64,000 nucleotides of DNA from Billgrantia lactosivorans (GTDB lineage: Bacteria; Pseudomonadota; Gammaproteobacteria; Pseudomonadales; Halomonadaceae): positions 62,001 through 126,000 of the forward strand of contig NZ_QHGY01000007.1 of the NCBI RefSeq assembly GCF_003254665.1, read 5' to 3'. Shown here one piece after another: positions 26,282-35,901 of the stretch. The number at the start of each line of letters is the position of its first letter. The first letter of the stretch is position 1. A program made the position numbers and the translations under genes. Below the pieces are notes generated by a model. That model worked only from the letters and a program-made list of their open reading frames with translations. It did not search any database and was not told the origin of the DNA.

Positions 26282-27274
26282 ATGAACAAATTGGAACTTT
26301 CGGTTGCCGTCGGCAATTACGACCGCGTGAGGCCATTGATCGATGGAGAGGTGCAGATCGATGGCGTGGATCCTGTGTTCCTGCTGCATGACCCGGAGGA
26401 GATCTTCTTTCGCGCCTTCCGGCATGCCGATTTCGATATCACGGAACTCTCGCTGAGTAGCTACACTGTGAAAACAGCGGAGGGTAATTGTCCCTATATC
26501 GGGGTGCCGGTCTTTCCCTCTCGCGCCTTTCGGCATACCTCCATTTACATTCGGACCGATCGCAGCATCGAATCGCCAGCTGACCTGCGGGGTAAGCGTA
26601 TTGGTGTTCCCGAATATCAATTGACCGCCAATGTCTGGGCCCGCTTGTTCCTCGAGGAGGACCATAGCCTCCAGCCCCGAGATGTGACTTGGTTGCGTGG
26701 CGGTTACGAGGAACCAGGCCGGGTCGAGAAGATCAACCTCAATCTCCCCGAAGGAGTCCGAGTGGAAAACATTCCGGAAGGGGAAACGCTATCCGGCATG
26801 CTGGCCTCCGGCGAGTTGGATGCAGTAATGGGGCCGCGAGCTCCGTCCTGTTTCATGCAGGGGCATCCCCATGTGGGTTACCTCTACCGTGATCCTCAAA
26901 TGGCAGCCTCGGACTGGTATCGGCGAACCGGTATCTTCCCCATCATGCATCTGCTGGGCATTCGCAAGACGCTTGTAGAGCGCCATCCCTGGCTACCGTT
27001 CTCCGTTTACAAGGCTTTCGAGCAATCCAAGGCTAAGGCACTGGCGAAGCTCAGTGACACCTCGGCAACCAAGGTGACACTTCCATTCGTCGAGGACCAG
27101 CTTCAGGCCGCCCGGCGTCTGATGGGTGAGGATTTCTGGTCCTATGGCTTTGCTCCCAACCGACAAACCCTGGAGCGATTTCTCGAGCAACACCATGCGG
27201 AAGGGCTGTCCCGACGGCTCGTGAAGCCGGAGGAACTGTTCCATCCCGCTACGCTGGAAAGCTTCAAGATCTGA
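26282..27274 (+). CDS. 4,5-dihydroxyphthalate decarboxylase-like protein
   Basis: 330 residues with a periplasmic-binding-protein-like fold but no signal peptide, as in Pht5/OphC-type 4,5-dihydroxyphthalate decarboxylases. Typical blocks: YDRVRPLIDGEV, FFRAFRHADFDITELS, GVPEYQLTANVWAR, WLRGGYEEPGR and FAPNRQTLERF. It removes CO2 from 4,5-dihydroxyphthalate to give protocatechuate. It follows the oxygenase gene by 87 bp with GGAG near the ATG, in the same operon. Confidence 0.85.
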   Translation: MNKLELSVAVGNYDRVRPLIDGEVQIDGVDPVFLLHDPEEIFFRAFRHADFDITELSLSSYTVKTAEGNCPYIGVPVFPSRAFRHTSIYIRTDRSIESPADLRGKRIGVPEYQLTANVWARLFLEEDHSLQPRDVTWLRGGYEEPGRVEKINLNLPEGVRVENIPEGETLSGMLASGELDAVMGPRAPSCFMQGHPHVGYLYRDPQMAASDWYRRTGIFPIMHLLGIRKTLVERHPWLPFSVYKAFEQSKAKALAKLSDTSATKVTLPFVEDQLQAARRLMGEDFWSYGFAPNRQTLERFLEQHHAEGLSRRLVKPEELFHPATLESFKI

Positions 27275-27378
27275 CTACCCTTGGGAAGGATGTATGTATC
27301 TGTCGCACAGCGACACCTTTACAACAACAAACGAAGCCCCGCAGAACCAATGACGACGCCAGTACAAAAGGTGAATAA

Positions 27379-28377
27379 ATGAAAATCTCAATCAAGAAGT
27401 CCGTGATGACCATGGCCCTTGTCGTTCCTGGATTGATGATGAATGTCGCATCGGCCCAAGAGTACAATCTTACGGTGGCCGGCGCTTCGCCAGGAGGGCT
27501 GTGGTCACTGCTCGGCGCCGGCCTGGACAGTGCCCTGAAAGCAGAATATCCCGGTTCGACCGTGACCTATCAGACCTCAGGGGGCGGCATCGCCAATGTG
27601 GCTGTGTTGCAACGCGGTGATGCTAGCTTGGGAATTGTAGAGGATGCCGTGCTGCAGCTGGCTCGCGATGGGGAAGACCCTTTCCGCGAAGCTGTCAATG
27701 ATGATATCCGGGTACTCTCTTATCTCTACACTTGGGCGCCGATGCAGGCCGTAATAAGGGAAGAGTTTGCCGAAAAGCATGGTATCTCAAGCTTTGAGGA
27801 TATTGCCAAGGTTAAGCCGCCGATCACCATTGCCATTAATAAACGCGGTAATATTGCATCGAGTGTTGCTGAAGCCATGTTGGAGGCCATCGGCGCAGGA
27901 CCCGATGAAATCAAGAGCTGGGGAGGCGACATCATCTATGCCGCTTCCAGCGAGCAGTCTGGCCTGATTCAGGACCGTCGCATCGACATGTTCCTGAACA
28001 GTCTGTTCGTGGGACAGAGTTCGATCATGCAGGCGGCGTCTAGTGTCGATGTGAAACTGTTGCCCTTGTCCGAGGACATTATACAGGAGGTCGCGGAGAA
28101 GACGGGAACCAACGCCTTCACGATTCCTGGGGGAGCCTACGACTGGGCGCCGGACGAAACGCCAACCGTGTCAATCAGCGCTACCCTGGCTGTGCGGAGC
28201 GATATGGACGAAGCTATGGCCTATAACCTCACCAAGTCGCTTTACGAAAACTATGTAAAGATCTCCGGCGTTCATCCAGCTATGGAAAGCTTGACTCCGG
28301 AAATCATGGCGGATGTCGAGGTTGTGCCCTACCACGATGGCGCCGAGCGTTACCTTAAGGAAGTCGGCCTCCGCTAA
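27379..28377 (+). CDS. TAXI-family TRAP transporter solute-binding protein
   Basis: 332 residues with a signal peptide (cleavage near VASA-QE). Blocks such as TVAGASPGGLWSLLGAGL, YQTSGGGIANVAVL and the TIAINKRGN region place it in the TAXI family. It captures the solute in the periplasm for the fused 4TM/12TM permease encoded next. In this operon the cargo is most likely an aromatic dicarboxylate such as phthalate; that is inference. Confidence 0.87.
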   Translation: MKISIKKSVMTMALVVPGLMMNVASAQEYNLTVAGASPGGLWSLLGAGLDSALKAEYPGSTVTYQTSGGGIANVAVLQRGDASLGIVEDAVLQLARDGEDPFREAVNDDIRVLSYLYTWAPMQAVIREEFAEKHGISSFEDIAKVKPPITIAINKRGNIASSVAEAMLEAIGAGPDEIKSWGGDIIYAASSEQSGLIQDRRIDMFLNSLFVGQSSIMQAASSVDVKLLPLSEDIIQEVAEKTGTNAFTIPGGAYDWAPDETPTVSISATLAVRSDMDEAMAYNLTKSLYENYVKISGVHPAMESLTPEIMADVEVVPYHDGAERYLKEVGLR

Positions 28378-28412
28378 TCGGGAAAAGAGCATTTCTGCTC
28401 AGAGGTTTGTCA

Positions 28413-30329
28413 ATGAATCAGTTCTTCTCGATTGTAATGGGTACCGGCGCCAAGCGAACTCTCACGGGCAAGCTGGGAATGGCAGTGCATGGATGCGCTG
28501 CCCTCGTGGCGCTGGCTGTCATCTATACGACGACGATCGTGTATGTGGATCTATATGCCATGATGGTCGTTTTCCTTTCCGCCATGCTGGCCTTACTGTT
28601 CCTTAACGTGAGCGCTGGGCCAAAGGGGCGTCAGGACCGCCCCAGCGTGTTCGACTGGTGTCTTGTCGTGGCGAGTCTCGTCGTTGGTCTCTATTTTCTC
28701 GTGGAAAGTCAGCGGATCGTTGAGCGCATCACCTTGCTGTTCCCACTTGAGACATTTGACTTGCTGGCCGCCAGCGTGCTCCTAGTACTGACCATCGAGG
28801 CGACGAGACGTACGGTCGGCTTTGGCCTGACTAGCGTCGTCCTGGTCTTTGTCGTCTATAACCTATGGGGGCACGACTTACCGGGAGCACTTGGTTTCCG
28901 GGAGGTCAGCTACAATCACTTTCTCGATATCATGATGTTTACCTCGGACGGTCTGTTCGGGGTGCCACTTCGCGTCGCGGCGACCTATGCCTTCCTGTTT
29001 GTGATGTTCGGAACTTTCCTGTCCAAGGCGGGGGGGGCCGAGTTCTTCTATAATCTGGCATCCGCTGTTGCTGGCCGTAGAACCGGGGGGCCGGCCAAGA
29101 TTGCCGTCATTTCCTCGGCACTTTACGGTACCATGTCGGGGAGCCCAACCTCGGACGTCGTCACGACGGGCTCCGTTACTATCCCGATCATGCAGCGCCT
29201 CGGATATAGTAAGCCACTATCGGGTAGCGTAGAAGTGGCTGCTTCTACCGGTGGAAGTCTGCTGCCCCCGGTCATGGGGTCCGCAGCTTTCATCATGGCG
29301 GAGTATACGGGCATCGAGTATCGCGATATCGCCATTGCCGGTATCATTCCCGCTCTGCTCTATTTCCTGTGCGTATACGCGCAGGTGCATCTCCGCTCCC
29401 AGAAGCTGGGACTGAGTGGATTGTCAAAGGAGGAAACCCCACCGCTGAAGGGGACTCTCAAGAACGGCGGCCTGTTCATCCTCCCGCTGGTCGCGTTGTC
29501 GGTGGCTCTGTTGATGGGGTATTCCCCGACATTTGTCGCGGCGCTTGCTACTGCGGTGGTGTTGATCGTCTCGGCGGTCCGTAGTTCGACCCGGATGGGA
29601 CCTAAGGCAATTTGGGATGCCTTGGCCGTCACTACGCTACGCATGGTCTCCGTCGTGGCGGCCTGCGCAGCGGCGGGGCTGGTGATCGGAGGGATCTCCA
29701 TGACGGGCCTGGGCGGCAAGTTTGCCGATCTCGTCTACCTGCTGGCTGGAGATACTGCCTTTCTGGCACTGATCATCTCCGCCATACTAGCGATCATCCT
29801 GGGCATGGGCATGCCGACTCCCTCGGCCTTCATCCTGGCGGCCGTGCTAGTGGGACCCACCTTGCTGGGCTTGGACTTCAGCGTCCTCCAGACCAACATG
29901 TTTATCCTTTACTTCGCCGTGCTCTCGGCCATGACCCCCCCGGTGGCGGTGGCCGCCTTCGCCGCTTCGGCCATCGCAGACGCCAAGCCCCTAGAGATTG
30001 CCACCGGGGCCGTGAGGTTGGCCATTACGGCTTTCATCGTGCCCTTTGCCTTCGTGTATGGTGAGGGACTGCTGATGGTTGGTGATTGGACAGAGATTGC
30101 TATGAGCTGTATCACCGCAGTAATCGGTGTACTACTGCTGAGTATCGCAGTGGAAGGGTACTGGCGCGGGCAGTTTAGTACAATGCCGAGGCTTGGCTTC
30201 GGGCTGGCAGGGTTGCTGTTCATTGCCCCGAGTTGGTGGGCGGTGGCACTGGCTTTGGTGTGTCTCAGCTTGGCAATAGCCGCCACGCCTCATTTGCGCT
30301 TGCAAAGTAAAGGCGCAAGCATGAGTTGA
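28413..30329 (+). CDS. TRAP transporter fused small/large permease (4TM/12TM)
   Basis: 638 residues, strongly hydrophobic throughout. The N-terminal ~180 residues form the DctQ-like part and the rest the DctM-like part, with SGSPTSDVVTTGSVTIPIM, STGGSLLPPVMGSAAFIMAEY and GMGMPTPSAFILAAVLVGP. This fused form pairs with TAXI binding proteins, and the gene starts 36 bp after one. AGAGG precedes the ATG at 28413; a TTG two codons earlier is less likely. Sodium-coupled uptake across the inner membrane. Confidence 0.9.
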   Translation: MNQFFSIVMGTGAKRTLTGKLGMAVHGCAALVALAVIYTTTIVYVDLYAMMVVFLSAMLALLFLNVSAGPKGRQDRPSVFDWCLVVASLVVGLYFLVESQRIVERITLLFPLETFDLLAASVLLVLTIEATRRTVGFGLTSVVLVFVVYNLWGHDLPGALGFREVSYNHFLDIMMFTSDGLFGVPLRVAATYAFLFVMFGTFLSKAGGAEFFYNLASAVAGRRTGGPAKIAVISSALYGTMSGSPTSDVVTTGSVTIPIMQRLGYSKPLSGSVEVAASTGGSLLPPVMGSAAFIMAEYTGIEYRDIAIAGIIPALLYFLCVYAQVHLRSQKLGLSGLSKEETPPLKGTLKNGGLFILPLVALSVALLMGYSPTFVAALATAVVLIVSAVRSSTRMGPKAIWDALAVTTLRMVSVVAACAAAGLVIGGISMTGLGGKFADLVYLLAGDTAFLALIISAILAIILGMGMPTPSAFILAAVLVGPTLLGLDFSVLQTNMFILYFAVLSAMTPPVAVAAFAASAIADAKPLEIATGAVRLAITAFIVPFAFVYGEGLLMVGDWTEIAMSCITAVIGVLLLSIAVEGYWRGQFSTMPRLGFGLAGLLFIAPSWWAVALALVCLSLAIAATPHLRLQSKGASMS

Positions 30330-30357
30330 ATTATTTTACTTCATAGCTTCATGGAGG

Positions 30358-30391
30358 CAGGGTAGCAAGGTGTTCCCTGTCTCTGTTTTTT
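30358..30391 (+). terminator. Rho-independent terminator-like hairpin after TRAP permease
   Basis: Stem CAGGG (30358-30362) pairs with CCCTG (30375-30379) and a T-run follows at 30386-30391. It would separate the phthalate operon from the EamA-nadC pair. Confidence 0.5.
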
Positions 30392-30412
30392 CCTGGTTTC
30401 TGCGAGGTCAAG

Positions 30413-31309
30413 GTGGCCAGTTCGCAATCCATACCTATCTTGCTTTCTCTGGCTTCATCACTGATGTTCGCTAGCACATTTGTTCTCATCAAGATGGCTG
30501 GTCAAGCATCATCATCTCTAGTTGCCCTATGGGTTACCCTCACTACAAACGTGGGCTTTCTCTGGGCATGGAGTATGTTCAGGGAGAATGGTAGTGTCTC
30601 GCCTTCAGGGGAGTGGCAGTATTTTGTGCTCGCTGGTATTTTTGCGCCTTTGCTTGGGCGGCTGTTTCAGTTCCAGGGCATGGCCAAGTTGGGCGCTAAT
30701 ATCACCACGCCTATTACTTTGACACATCCGATTTTTACGGTGCTGCTGGCAGTCATTTTTTTGGGTGAAAGTCTTGGTGGCGGGGCTCTTTTCGGCGTTT
30801 TTCTGGTGCTGGCTGGAAGTATACTTCTTGGCTTGCAGAGCGGACAGGGATCGACGGAATGTGCTGGCGCTCCGAAGCAATTTCTGTTGTTGCCATTGGC
30901 AGCATCACTGGCTTACGGTGTGTCAGTTGTATTTAGAAAGGTAGGCATCGATATGGGGTCGGACGCAGTCACTGCAGCAGCGGTAACGACCTCAACTTCC
31001 TGGTTGCTATTCGCTCTATATCTGGTGGCTTACAGGCCTTCAGGTGTATTCAGGTGTAAGTCCCAAGAGCTTATGAAATTTGTAGCCGCAGGCGTGTTTT
31101 CGAGCCTTGGTCCTGTGTTTCTATATATGGCACTACAAGTGGGTAGGGTTTCCGTTGTAGCCCCCTTGGCATCGACGACCCCTTTTTTTGTGTTGCTTGT
31201 TACAGGGCTATTCATGCGAAACGATGAGGTCTTCAATAGATGGGTTGTTCTCGGCACCATTTTTACCGTTTTGGGTGTTGCTCTGATTGTGTCATTTGGG
31301 ATATCTTAA
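30413..31309 (+). CDS. EamA/DMT superfamily transporter
   Basis: 298 residues, ten predicted helices in two EamA repeats (first ~10-140, second ~155-295). It starts with GTG at 30413 with a GAGG-like site; no ATG is suitably placed. The DNA is AT-richer than the phthalate genes before it. Substrate unknown. It is followed 29 bp later by a nadC-like gene with the same composition, so the two probably arrived together. Confidence 0.82.
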   Translation: MASSQSIPILLSLASSLMFASTFVLIKMAGQASSSLVALWVTLTTNVGFLWAWSMFRENGSVSPSGEWQYFVLAGIFAPLLGRLFQFQGMAKLGANITTPITLTHPIFTVLLAVIFLGESLGGGALFGVFLVLAGSILLGLQSGQGSTECAGAPKQFLLLPLAASLAYGVSVVFRKVGIDMGSDAVTAAAVTTSTSWLLFALYLVAYRPSGVFRCKSQELMKFVAAGVFSSLGPVFLYMALQVGRVSVVAPLASTTPFFVLLVTGLFMRNDEVFNRWVVLGTIFTVLGVALIVSFGIS

Positions 31310-31338
31310 AAAACCAATTTCATAGGTGGATGTAATTC

Positions 31339-32187
31339 ATGTATAGGGTGGGAAAGAAAAGTCTTAAAGTTGACATGCAAAGGAATGTTGCTTTTGCATT
31401 GAGTGAGGATATTGGAAGCGGTGATATCACATCTGAATTAGTGCCAGGTGATTGCATTGGCAAGGCTGTAGTTACAGCAAAGGAAAAAGCTGTGGTTTGT
31501 GGTGCTGGCTGGGTTGAAGAGGTTTTCTTTCAAATTGATCCTAAGGTAAAAGTTGACTGGTGCGTCACGGATGGTGATCGGGTAGAGGTTGGTCAAGAGA
31601 TTTGTCATATTGCTGGAAATGCAAGATCACTTTTGACAGGGGAAAGAACGGCACTCAATTACCTGCAGACTCTCTCGGGTACTGCAACTCGTAGCCGTTT
31701 CTTTTGCAAATTGATTGAAGGGACTTCTGCTAAGCTTCTAGATACCAGGAAGACGCTACCAGGATTACGTTTGGCTCAGAAATATGCGGTATGTTGCGGA
31801 GGCTGCCATAGTCATCGCATGGGCTTGTACGATGCATTTCTTATCAAGGAGAATCATATTTCAGCTTGTGGGGGTATCGCGATGGCGATAGAACAAGCGA
31901 AGCGTCTGGCGCCCGAGAGGCCTATCGAAGTGGAAGTCGAAGACCTAGAGGAATTCAAGCAAGCACTTGAGGCGAGGCCCGACACTATCATGTTGGACAA
32001 CTTCTGTGTTGAGGATATACGCACGGCAGTCAGTTTAGCAGCAGGAGGCGTGACGCTCGAGGCCTCAGGAGGCGTGACCGAGGCCACCTTGATCGAAATC
32101 GCAAGGACAGGGGTCGATTACATCTCCCTTGGCACCCTTACCAAGGACCTCAAGGCGATCGATCTGTCGATGCGTCTATCGATGTGA
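31339..32187 (+). CDS. nadC: Nicotinate-nucleotide pyrophosphorylase (quinolinate phosphoribosyltransferase)
   Basis: 282 residues with the NadC hallmarks: [12 protein letters not shown], the [20 protein letters not shown] core, [52 protein letters not shown] and a C-terminal [12 protein letters not shown]. It converts quinolinate and PRPP to nicotinate mononucleotide, CO2 and PPi. Finding it beside aromatic-acid catabolic genes, without nadA or nadB, suggests a second copy with a catabolic, salvage or detoxifying job. The ribosome site is GGTGG-like before ATG 31339. Confidence 0.87.
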   Translation: MYRVGKKSLKVDMQRNVAFALSEDIGSGDITSELVPGDCIGKAVVTAKEKAVVCGAGWVEEVFFQIDPKVKVDWCVTDGDRVEVGQEICHIAGNARSLLTGERTALNYLQTLSGTATRSRFFCKLIEGTSAKLLDTRKTLPGLRLAQKYAVCCGGCHSHRMGLYDAFLIKENHISACGGIAMAIEQAKRLAPERPIEVEVEDLEEFKQALEARPDTIMLDNFCVEDIRTAVSLAAGGVTLEASGGVTEATLIEIARTGVDYISLGTLTKDLKAIDLSMRLSM

Positions 32188-32275
32188 AAGGGCGAGAGGC
32201 CAACAGGACTGCCGACGTCACTCGAATATCAAGCATGGTGTCGGCAGTTGGGGATATTTTCGATGTACCAAGGCC

Positions 32276-33040
32276 TCAAACTCTTCCAAGGTGGGTTTGC
32301 GCCTGGCGTGCTCGCATTTTCCATAGTTGCCAGGGCCTTTCCACCTGCCCCTCGGTCGCCTCCCTGGCTGCGTTGGCCTCCTCGGGTGTCAGATATTCGA
32401 TGGGGCCAAGTCGCAGTGCATCAGCTTGAAGCCGTGCATTCACCTCAACATAGATGGCTCGATAGACTGCTTGCTTCAAGGTTGGCCCGGTGACCGTTGC
32501 GCCATGCCCGCGCATCAGCACGACATTGTCGTTTCCTAGGGAGTCGGCAAGTGAAGCCCCCAGCGCACGATCCCGGATCAGCAGGTCAGTCGCCGTGCCA
32601 GCCTTATCCCGGATCTCGAAGATTGGCGCACCTGCACCCAGAAAGCCGCTCATGTGGCACATTGGCCGCAAGGGAGTCGACTTGACAGCGCTGAAGGGGA
32701 CGACGGAAGGCGAGTGACTATGCACAACCGCCATGACATCCGGTCGTGCACGGTAGATCTCTCCATGAATGAAGCGCTCAAGATAGACAGGTCGGTCGTC
32801 GGCATCGATAGGGGCACCATCAAGATCGAATGTCAGAATATCGTCCAACGTGACGAGCCCGGGGGCCATGTTGCGCGCCAGCATAAACCGTTCGGTATTT
32901 TCTGGGTGTCGGATACTGACATGTCCGAAGGCATCGAGTACGCCTTCATTGAAGAGGATATGATTGGCATCCACCAAGTCCCCCAATAGTTCTTCTTTTG
33001 TTTGTGAGGTCGTGACGGAGGTCGGATTATTGGTATTCAT
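32276..33040 (-). CDS. Class II aldolase/adducin family protein (possible decarboxylase)
   Basis: 254 residues with the class II aldolase fold: FGHVSIR, EIYRARPDVMAVVHSHSPSVV (metal His pair) and MRGHGATVTGPT (third His). Members of this family decarboxylate dihydroxyphthalates (PhtC type) or cleave sugar phosphates. Its place in an operon with the dioxygenase reductase and dihydrodiol dehydrogenase favours an aromatic-acid reaction. It would be redundant with the other decarboxylase unless it handles a different isomer. It ends convergent to nadC. Confidence 0.78.
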   Translation of the reverse strand: MNTNNPTSVTTSQTKEELLGDLVDANHILFNEGVLDAFGHVSIRHPENTERFMLARNMAPGLVTLDDILTFDLDGAPIDADDRPVYLERFIHGEIYRARPDVMAVVHSHSPSVVPFSAVKSTPLRPMCHMSGFLGAGAPIFEIRDKAGTATDLLIRDRALGASLADSLGNDNVVLMRGHGATVTGPTLKQAVYRAIYVEVNARLQADALRLGPIEYLTPEEANAAREATEGQVERPWQLWKMRARQAQTHLGRV

Positions 33041-33082
33041 AGCTATTCCATAGGGTGGTGAGTCGGTGATGGTGGTCAGGAA

Positions 33083-33568
33083 CTATTTGTTATCCTCGGC
33101 CAAGTTGCTAATAATCTTGAGCAAGGTGCGCCGTGTCACTCGGAGGTCTTCACATTCGACACCCTGCACGGCAATATCATTGACTTCCTCAGCTAGGGGA
33201 ATCAGGAATTTCTTAAGATTACGCCCTTTTTCCGTAAGATAGATATGAATGTTCTTGCGGTTACCATTGAGTTGTCGACGTACGATCAGCCCTTTGGCCT
33301 CCATTGCTTTCAGGGCGGTAAAGGTCGTGGGCTCCATCAGTCCAGCCTGTTCACTGAGCTCGCGTTGCGTCAATCCTTCCGTTACCCAGAGGATGCGTAG
33401 GAACGACCAGTGACCGAAGCTTACCGAGTGCTCCGTCAAGCGTATTTGTAGGCTCTTTGTCAGAACTCGGCCAGCATCGCGTATCAAGTGTGCCAGGCGA
33501 TCGTCCGGCACATCCTCTTGCCAATGACGAAGAACCGTTTGCGTTTCCCGATTGTCGGTATGGGGCAT
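33083..33568 (-). CDS. MarR family transcriptional regulator
   Basis: 161 residues from the ATG at 33568, which has TTGGAG nine bases upstream; an in-frame TTG overlaps that site and is not the likely start. Winged-helix core: SFGHWSFLRILWVTEGLTQRELSEQAGL, EPTTFTALKAMEAKGLIVRR, wing GNRKNIHIYLTEKG. It lies between the dehydrogenase and aldolase genes, so it is co-transcribed with what it probably controls. It is a candidate binder of the shared motifs at 24.8 and 35.9 kb. Confidence 0.85.
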   Translation of the reverse strand: MPHTDNRETQTVLRHWQEDVPDDRLAHLIRDAGRVLTKSLQIRLTEHSVSFGHWSFLRILWVTEGLTQRELSEQAGLMEPTTFTALKAMEAKGLIVRRQLNGNRKNIHIYLTEKGRNLKKFLIPLAEEVNDIAVQGVECEDLRVTRRTLLKIISNLAEDNK

Positions 33569-33633
33569 TGTGATGTTCTCCAAGAAAGCAATACTGCCCT
33601 ACTCCAACACATCATTATAACACACCACTTCAG

Positions 33634-34815
33634 TCATGCCTGCTGGTAAGATAGTGTGATTTCATGGCCATCTCGTGCGGATTCCAGCAGTGCCAAACAG
33701 ACTTCCATCGTGGCCATGCCCCATTCACCGGTGTGAATGGGGTCGCGGTCATGGCGTATGGCGCCTATCAGTTCATCTAGGACTTCACGTCTCGGGATCT
33801 TCGGTGACGGTATAGTTTCCAGATAGCGTCGAGTATGGGCATAGACCTGTACCCCTTGCGGTACGGGGCGAAGGTCGGCGCCATCGCAGGAAACGAGGAT
33901 GAAGCCGAAATGATTGTGTGCCGAGTCTTGTGTTTGGCTATTGGCCAGGGACAGGCCGGCGCCATAGGTGCGGGTATTCTTGAGAGCGGCCTCCTCTTCA
34001 GGACCGTGAATCTTCGCCAGCTTCGCCCTGGCGGTGCCGTACTGGCCGGGATCTCGGGCCTGGCCTAGTTCGCCTGACCATCCGCAGAATTCATCGCTAT
34101 CGAAATGCGCGAATCCGCTGTAGGTCATGTTGGCAAAGACACCATTGTTGAAGGTGAGTAGCGCACTATAGGCGCCTTCCGTGGGACGTGCTGGATCCCA
34201 GCTTCCTGTGGCGGCCCGTACGCTTTTGACGTGCCCCCCGCCGAGCAGGCGCACGATATCGACCTGATGAGCAGCTTGGCTGAATACAACACCGCCACCC
34301 TGCGAGGTATCCAGCTCTTCCAGACGGCGGGGACGGTAGAGAAAGTCGGTGTAATTAAGTGCGCTGATCATGCGCACCGCGCCGAAGTCTTTGCTGTCTA
34401 TCATCTCGCGAGTTCGAAGATAGGGCGCATCAAAGCTATGACTGTGCCCGACGACCAGCCAGCATCCGGCACGACGCATGGCATCGATCATGTTCTGGCA
34501 ATCCTCAATGGAGAGAGCCATTGGCTTCTCGACCAGGACATGCTTGCCATGTGCCGCCGCCAGTTCGACATGCTCGCGATGAAATTGGTGAGGAGTGGCG
34601 ACATAAACCGCTTCAACATCGGGGTCGGCGCACAGGTCGGCGACCTCGGCATAGGTTCTCGCGCTAAAATCGGTTCTAAACTGCCGGCGAGCCTCCTCTC
34701 GTGGATCGGCCGCAGCCACTAAGCGAATACCTGGATGGGCCGCGAGGGTAGGCAAGAGCAGCATGAAGCCACGCCCTAGACCGGCAACGCCGAGTTTCAA
34801 GCGAGGTACTGGCAT
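33634..34815 (-). CDS. Gfo/Idh/MocA dehydrogenase, 4,5-dihydro-4,5-dihydroxyphthalate dehydrogenase type
   Basis: 393 residues with an N-terminal NAD(P)-binding Rossmann fold (GVAGLGRGFMLLLP), EKPMA motif (VLVEKPMALS) and a Gfo/Idh C-terminal domain. The phthalate route uses this family (Pht4) to rearomatise the cis-dihydrodiol to 4,5-dihydroxyphthalate. The position 27 bp after the reductase gene supports that call. The active-site His near HQVDIVRLL is visible. Confidence 0.82.
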   Translation of the reverse strand: MPVPRLKLGVAGLGRGFMLLLPTLAAHPGIRLVAAADPREEARRQFRTDFSARTYAEVADLCADPDVEAVYVATPHQFHREHVELAAAHGKHVLVEKPMALSIEDCQNMIDAMRRAGCWLVVGHSHSFDAPYLRTREMIDSKDFGAVRMISALNYTDFLYRPRRLEELDTSQGGGVVFSQAAHQVDIVRLLGGGHVKSVRAATGSWDPARPTEGAYSALLTFNNGVFANMTYSGFAHFDSDEFCGWSGELGQARDPGQYGTARAKLAKIHGPEEEAALKNTRTYGAGLSLANSQTQDSAHNHFGFILVSCDGADLRPVPQGVQVYAHTRRYLETIPSPKIPRREVLDELIGAIRHDRDPIHTGEWGMATMEVCLALLESARDGHEITLSYQQA

Positions 34816-34842
34816 CTGAGCACTCCGTGGTGATGCAATGGA

Positions 34843-35820
34843 TTATTCCGCTAGATCGATTACCAGTTCCTTCGAATAGGCGCGCGAGACACAAACCATG
34901 ATGTGATCCTGTCGCTCGGCTTCTGACAAAACCAGGTCACGGTGCTCCGCCTCACCTTCCAACAGCCGTGTTCGACAGGAGCCGCAGGTACCACTCTCGC
35001 AGGAATAGGGCACATGATGTCCGTTTACTCTCAACGCCTCGAGGATCGATACGCCTGCCGGTACCGGAATCGCCTCTCCGGTCTTGTGGAGGCGTACGGT
35101 GAAAGGTGTATCCTCTGCTGTGCTGGCCGACTGGCTCCCGCCGAAGTCCTCGAAGTGCACACTGGAGGGAGTCCAGTGTCCGGTCATGTCGCGAACCGCT
35201 TCCATTAGTCCCCGAGGCCCACAACAGTAGATGTGGGCCCCCTTTGGCTGCTCGAGGATCGGCCACAGGTCATAGGAATTGTCGGGATCGCCATGGTCAT
35301 GATGGATCACCACCTTGCCTCGATACTCGGGGGCGCTGAGCTCCTCGAGAAATGCGGTTTGAGACGGCTCACGCGTTAAGTAATAGAGCTTGAAGGGTTT
35401 GCCCCCCGTTGCCTGCAGATGATGAACCATCGAGAGAATCGGTGTGATGCCGATTCCGCCGGCGATAAATATGTAGCGAGCAGGGTTGCCTGTCAGTTCG
35501 AAGTCGTTGTGCGGCGCCGATACCTTTAGGCGATCGCCTACCTGGGAATCGTCAATCAGGCTCCTCGACCCGCCGCTGCCATCCTCCTCGCGCTTGACCG
35601 CAATGACATACCGATCTTGCTCGCCGGGATCGTTACACAGAGAGTAATGTCTCACTTGCCCGCGGGGAGTCTCGACGCACACATGAGCGCCGGGTGTGAA
35701 TTCTGGTAGCTCATTGCCATCGGGATCAATGAGTTCAATGCGGTAGATGCCATCTGCGATCGTGTCCAGTGCGGTGACGAGCAGTTCGATCATGGGAAGT
35801 TCATCGGAGGGGCTAGCCAT
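34843..35820 (-). CDS. Phthalate dioxygenase reductase-type oxidoreductase (FMN, 2Fe-2S)
   Basis: 325 residues in the order FMN domain (RHYSLCNDP), NAD domain (FIAGGIGITPILSMVHHL, HIYCCGPRGLMEAV) and C-terminal plant-type 2Fe-2S domain (CESGTCGSCRTRLLEGE). This is the layout of the class IA PDR/VanB reductases that feed phthalate oxygenases. The ATG at 35820 has AAAGGTGG upstream. First gene of the four-gene minus-strand operon, with shared operator motifs in its promoter. Confidence 0.88.
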   Translation of the reverse strand: MASPSDELPMIELLVTALDTIADGIYRIELIDPDGNELPEFTPGAHVCVETPRGQVRHYSLCNDPGEQDRYVIAVKREEDGSGGSRSLIDDSQVGDRLKVSAPHNDFELTGNPARYIFIAGGIGITPILSMVHHLQATGGKPFKLYYLTREPSQTAFLEELSAPEYRGKVVIHHDHGDPDNSYDLWPILEQPKGAHIYCCGPRGLMEAVRDMTGHWTPSSVHFEDFGGSQSASTAEDTPFTVRLHKTGEAIPVPAGVSILEALRVNGHHVPYSCESGTCGSCRTRLLEGEAEHRDLVLSEAERQDHIMVCVSRAYSKELVIDLAE

Positions 35821-35853
35821 AGGATACCCACCTTTCTTGTCGAGTGACTGAAT

Positions 35854-35873
35854 ATACTTCTATATCTAAGTAT
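35854..35873 (-). promoter_or_regulatory. Inverted repeat ATACTT-N8-AAGTAT ahead of reductase operon
   Basis: Contains the 12-mer ATATCTAAGTAT (35862-35873) found also at 24826-24837 upstream of the oxygenase. It sits about 35 bp from the reductase start codon, where a repressor would block transcription. Confidence 0.55.
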
Positions 35874-35901
35874 TTTTCCGATAGTAATGCAAGGCAAGAT
35901 G

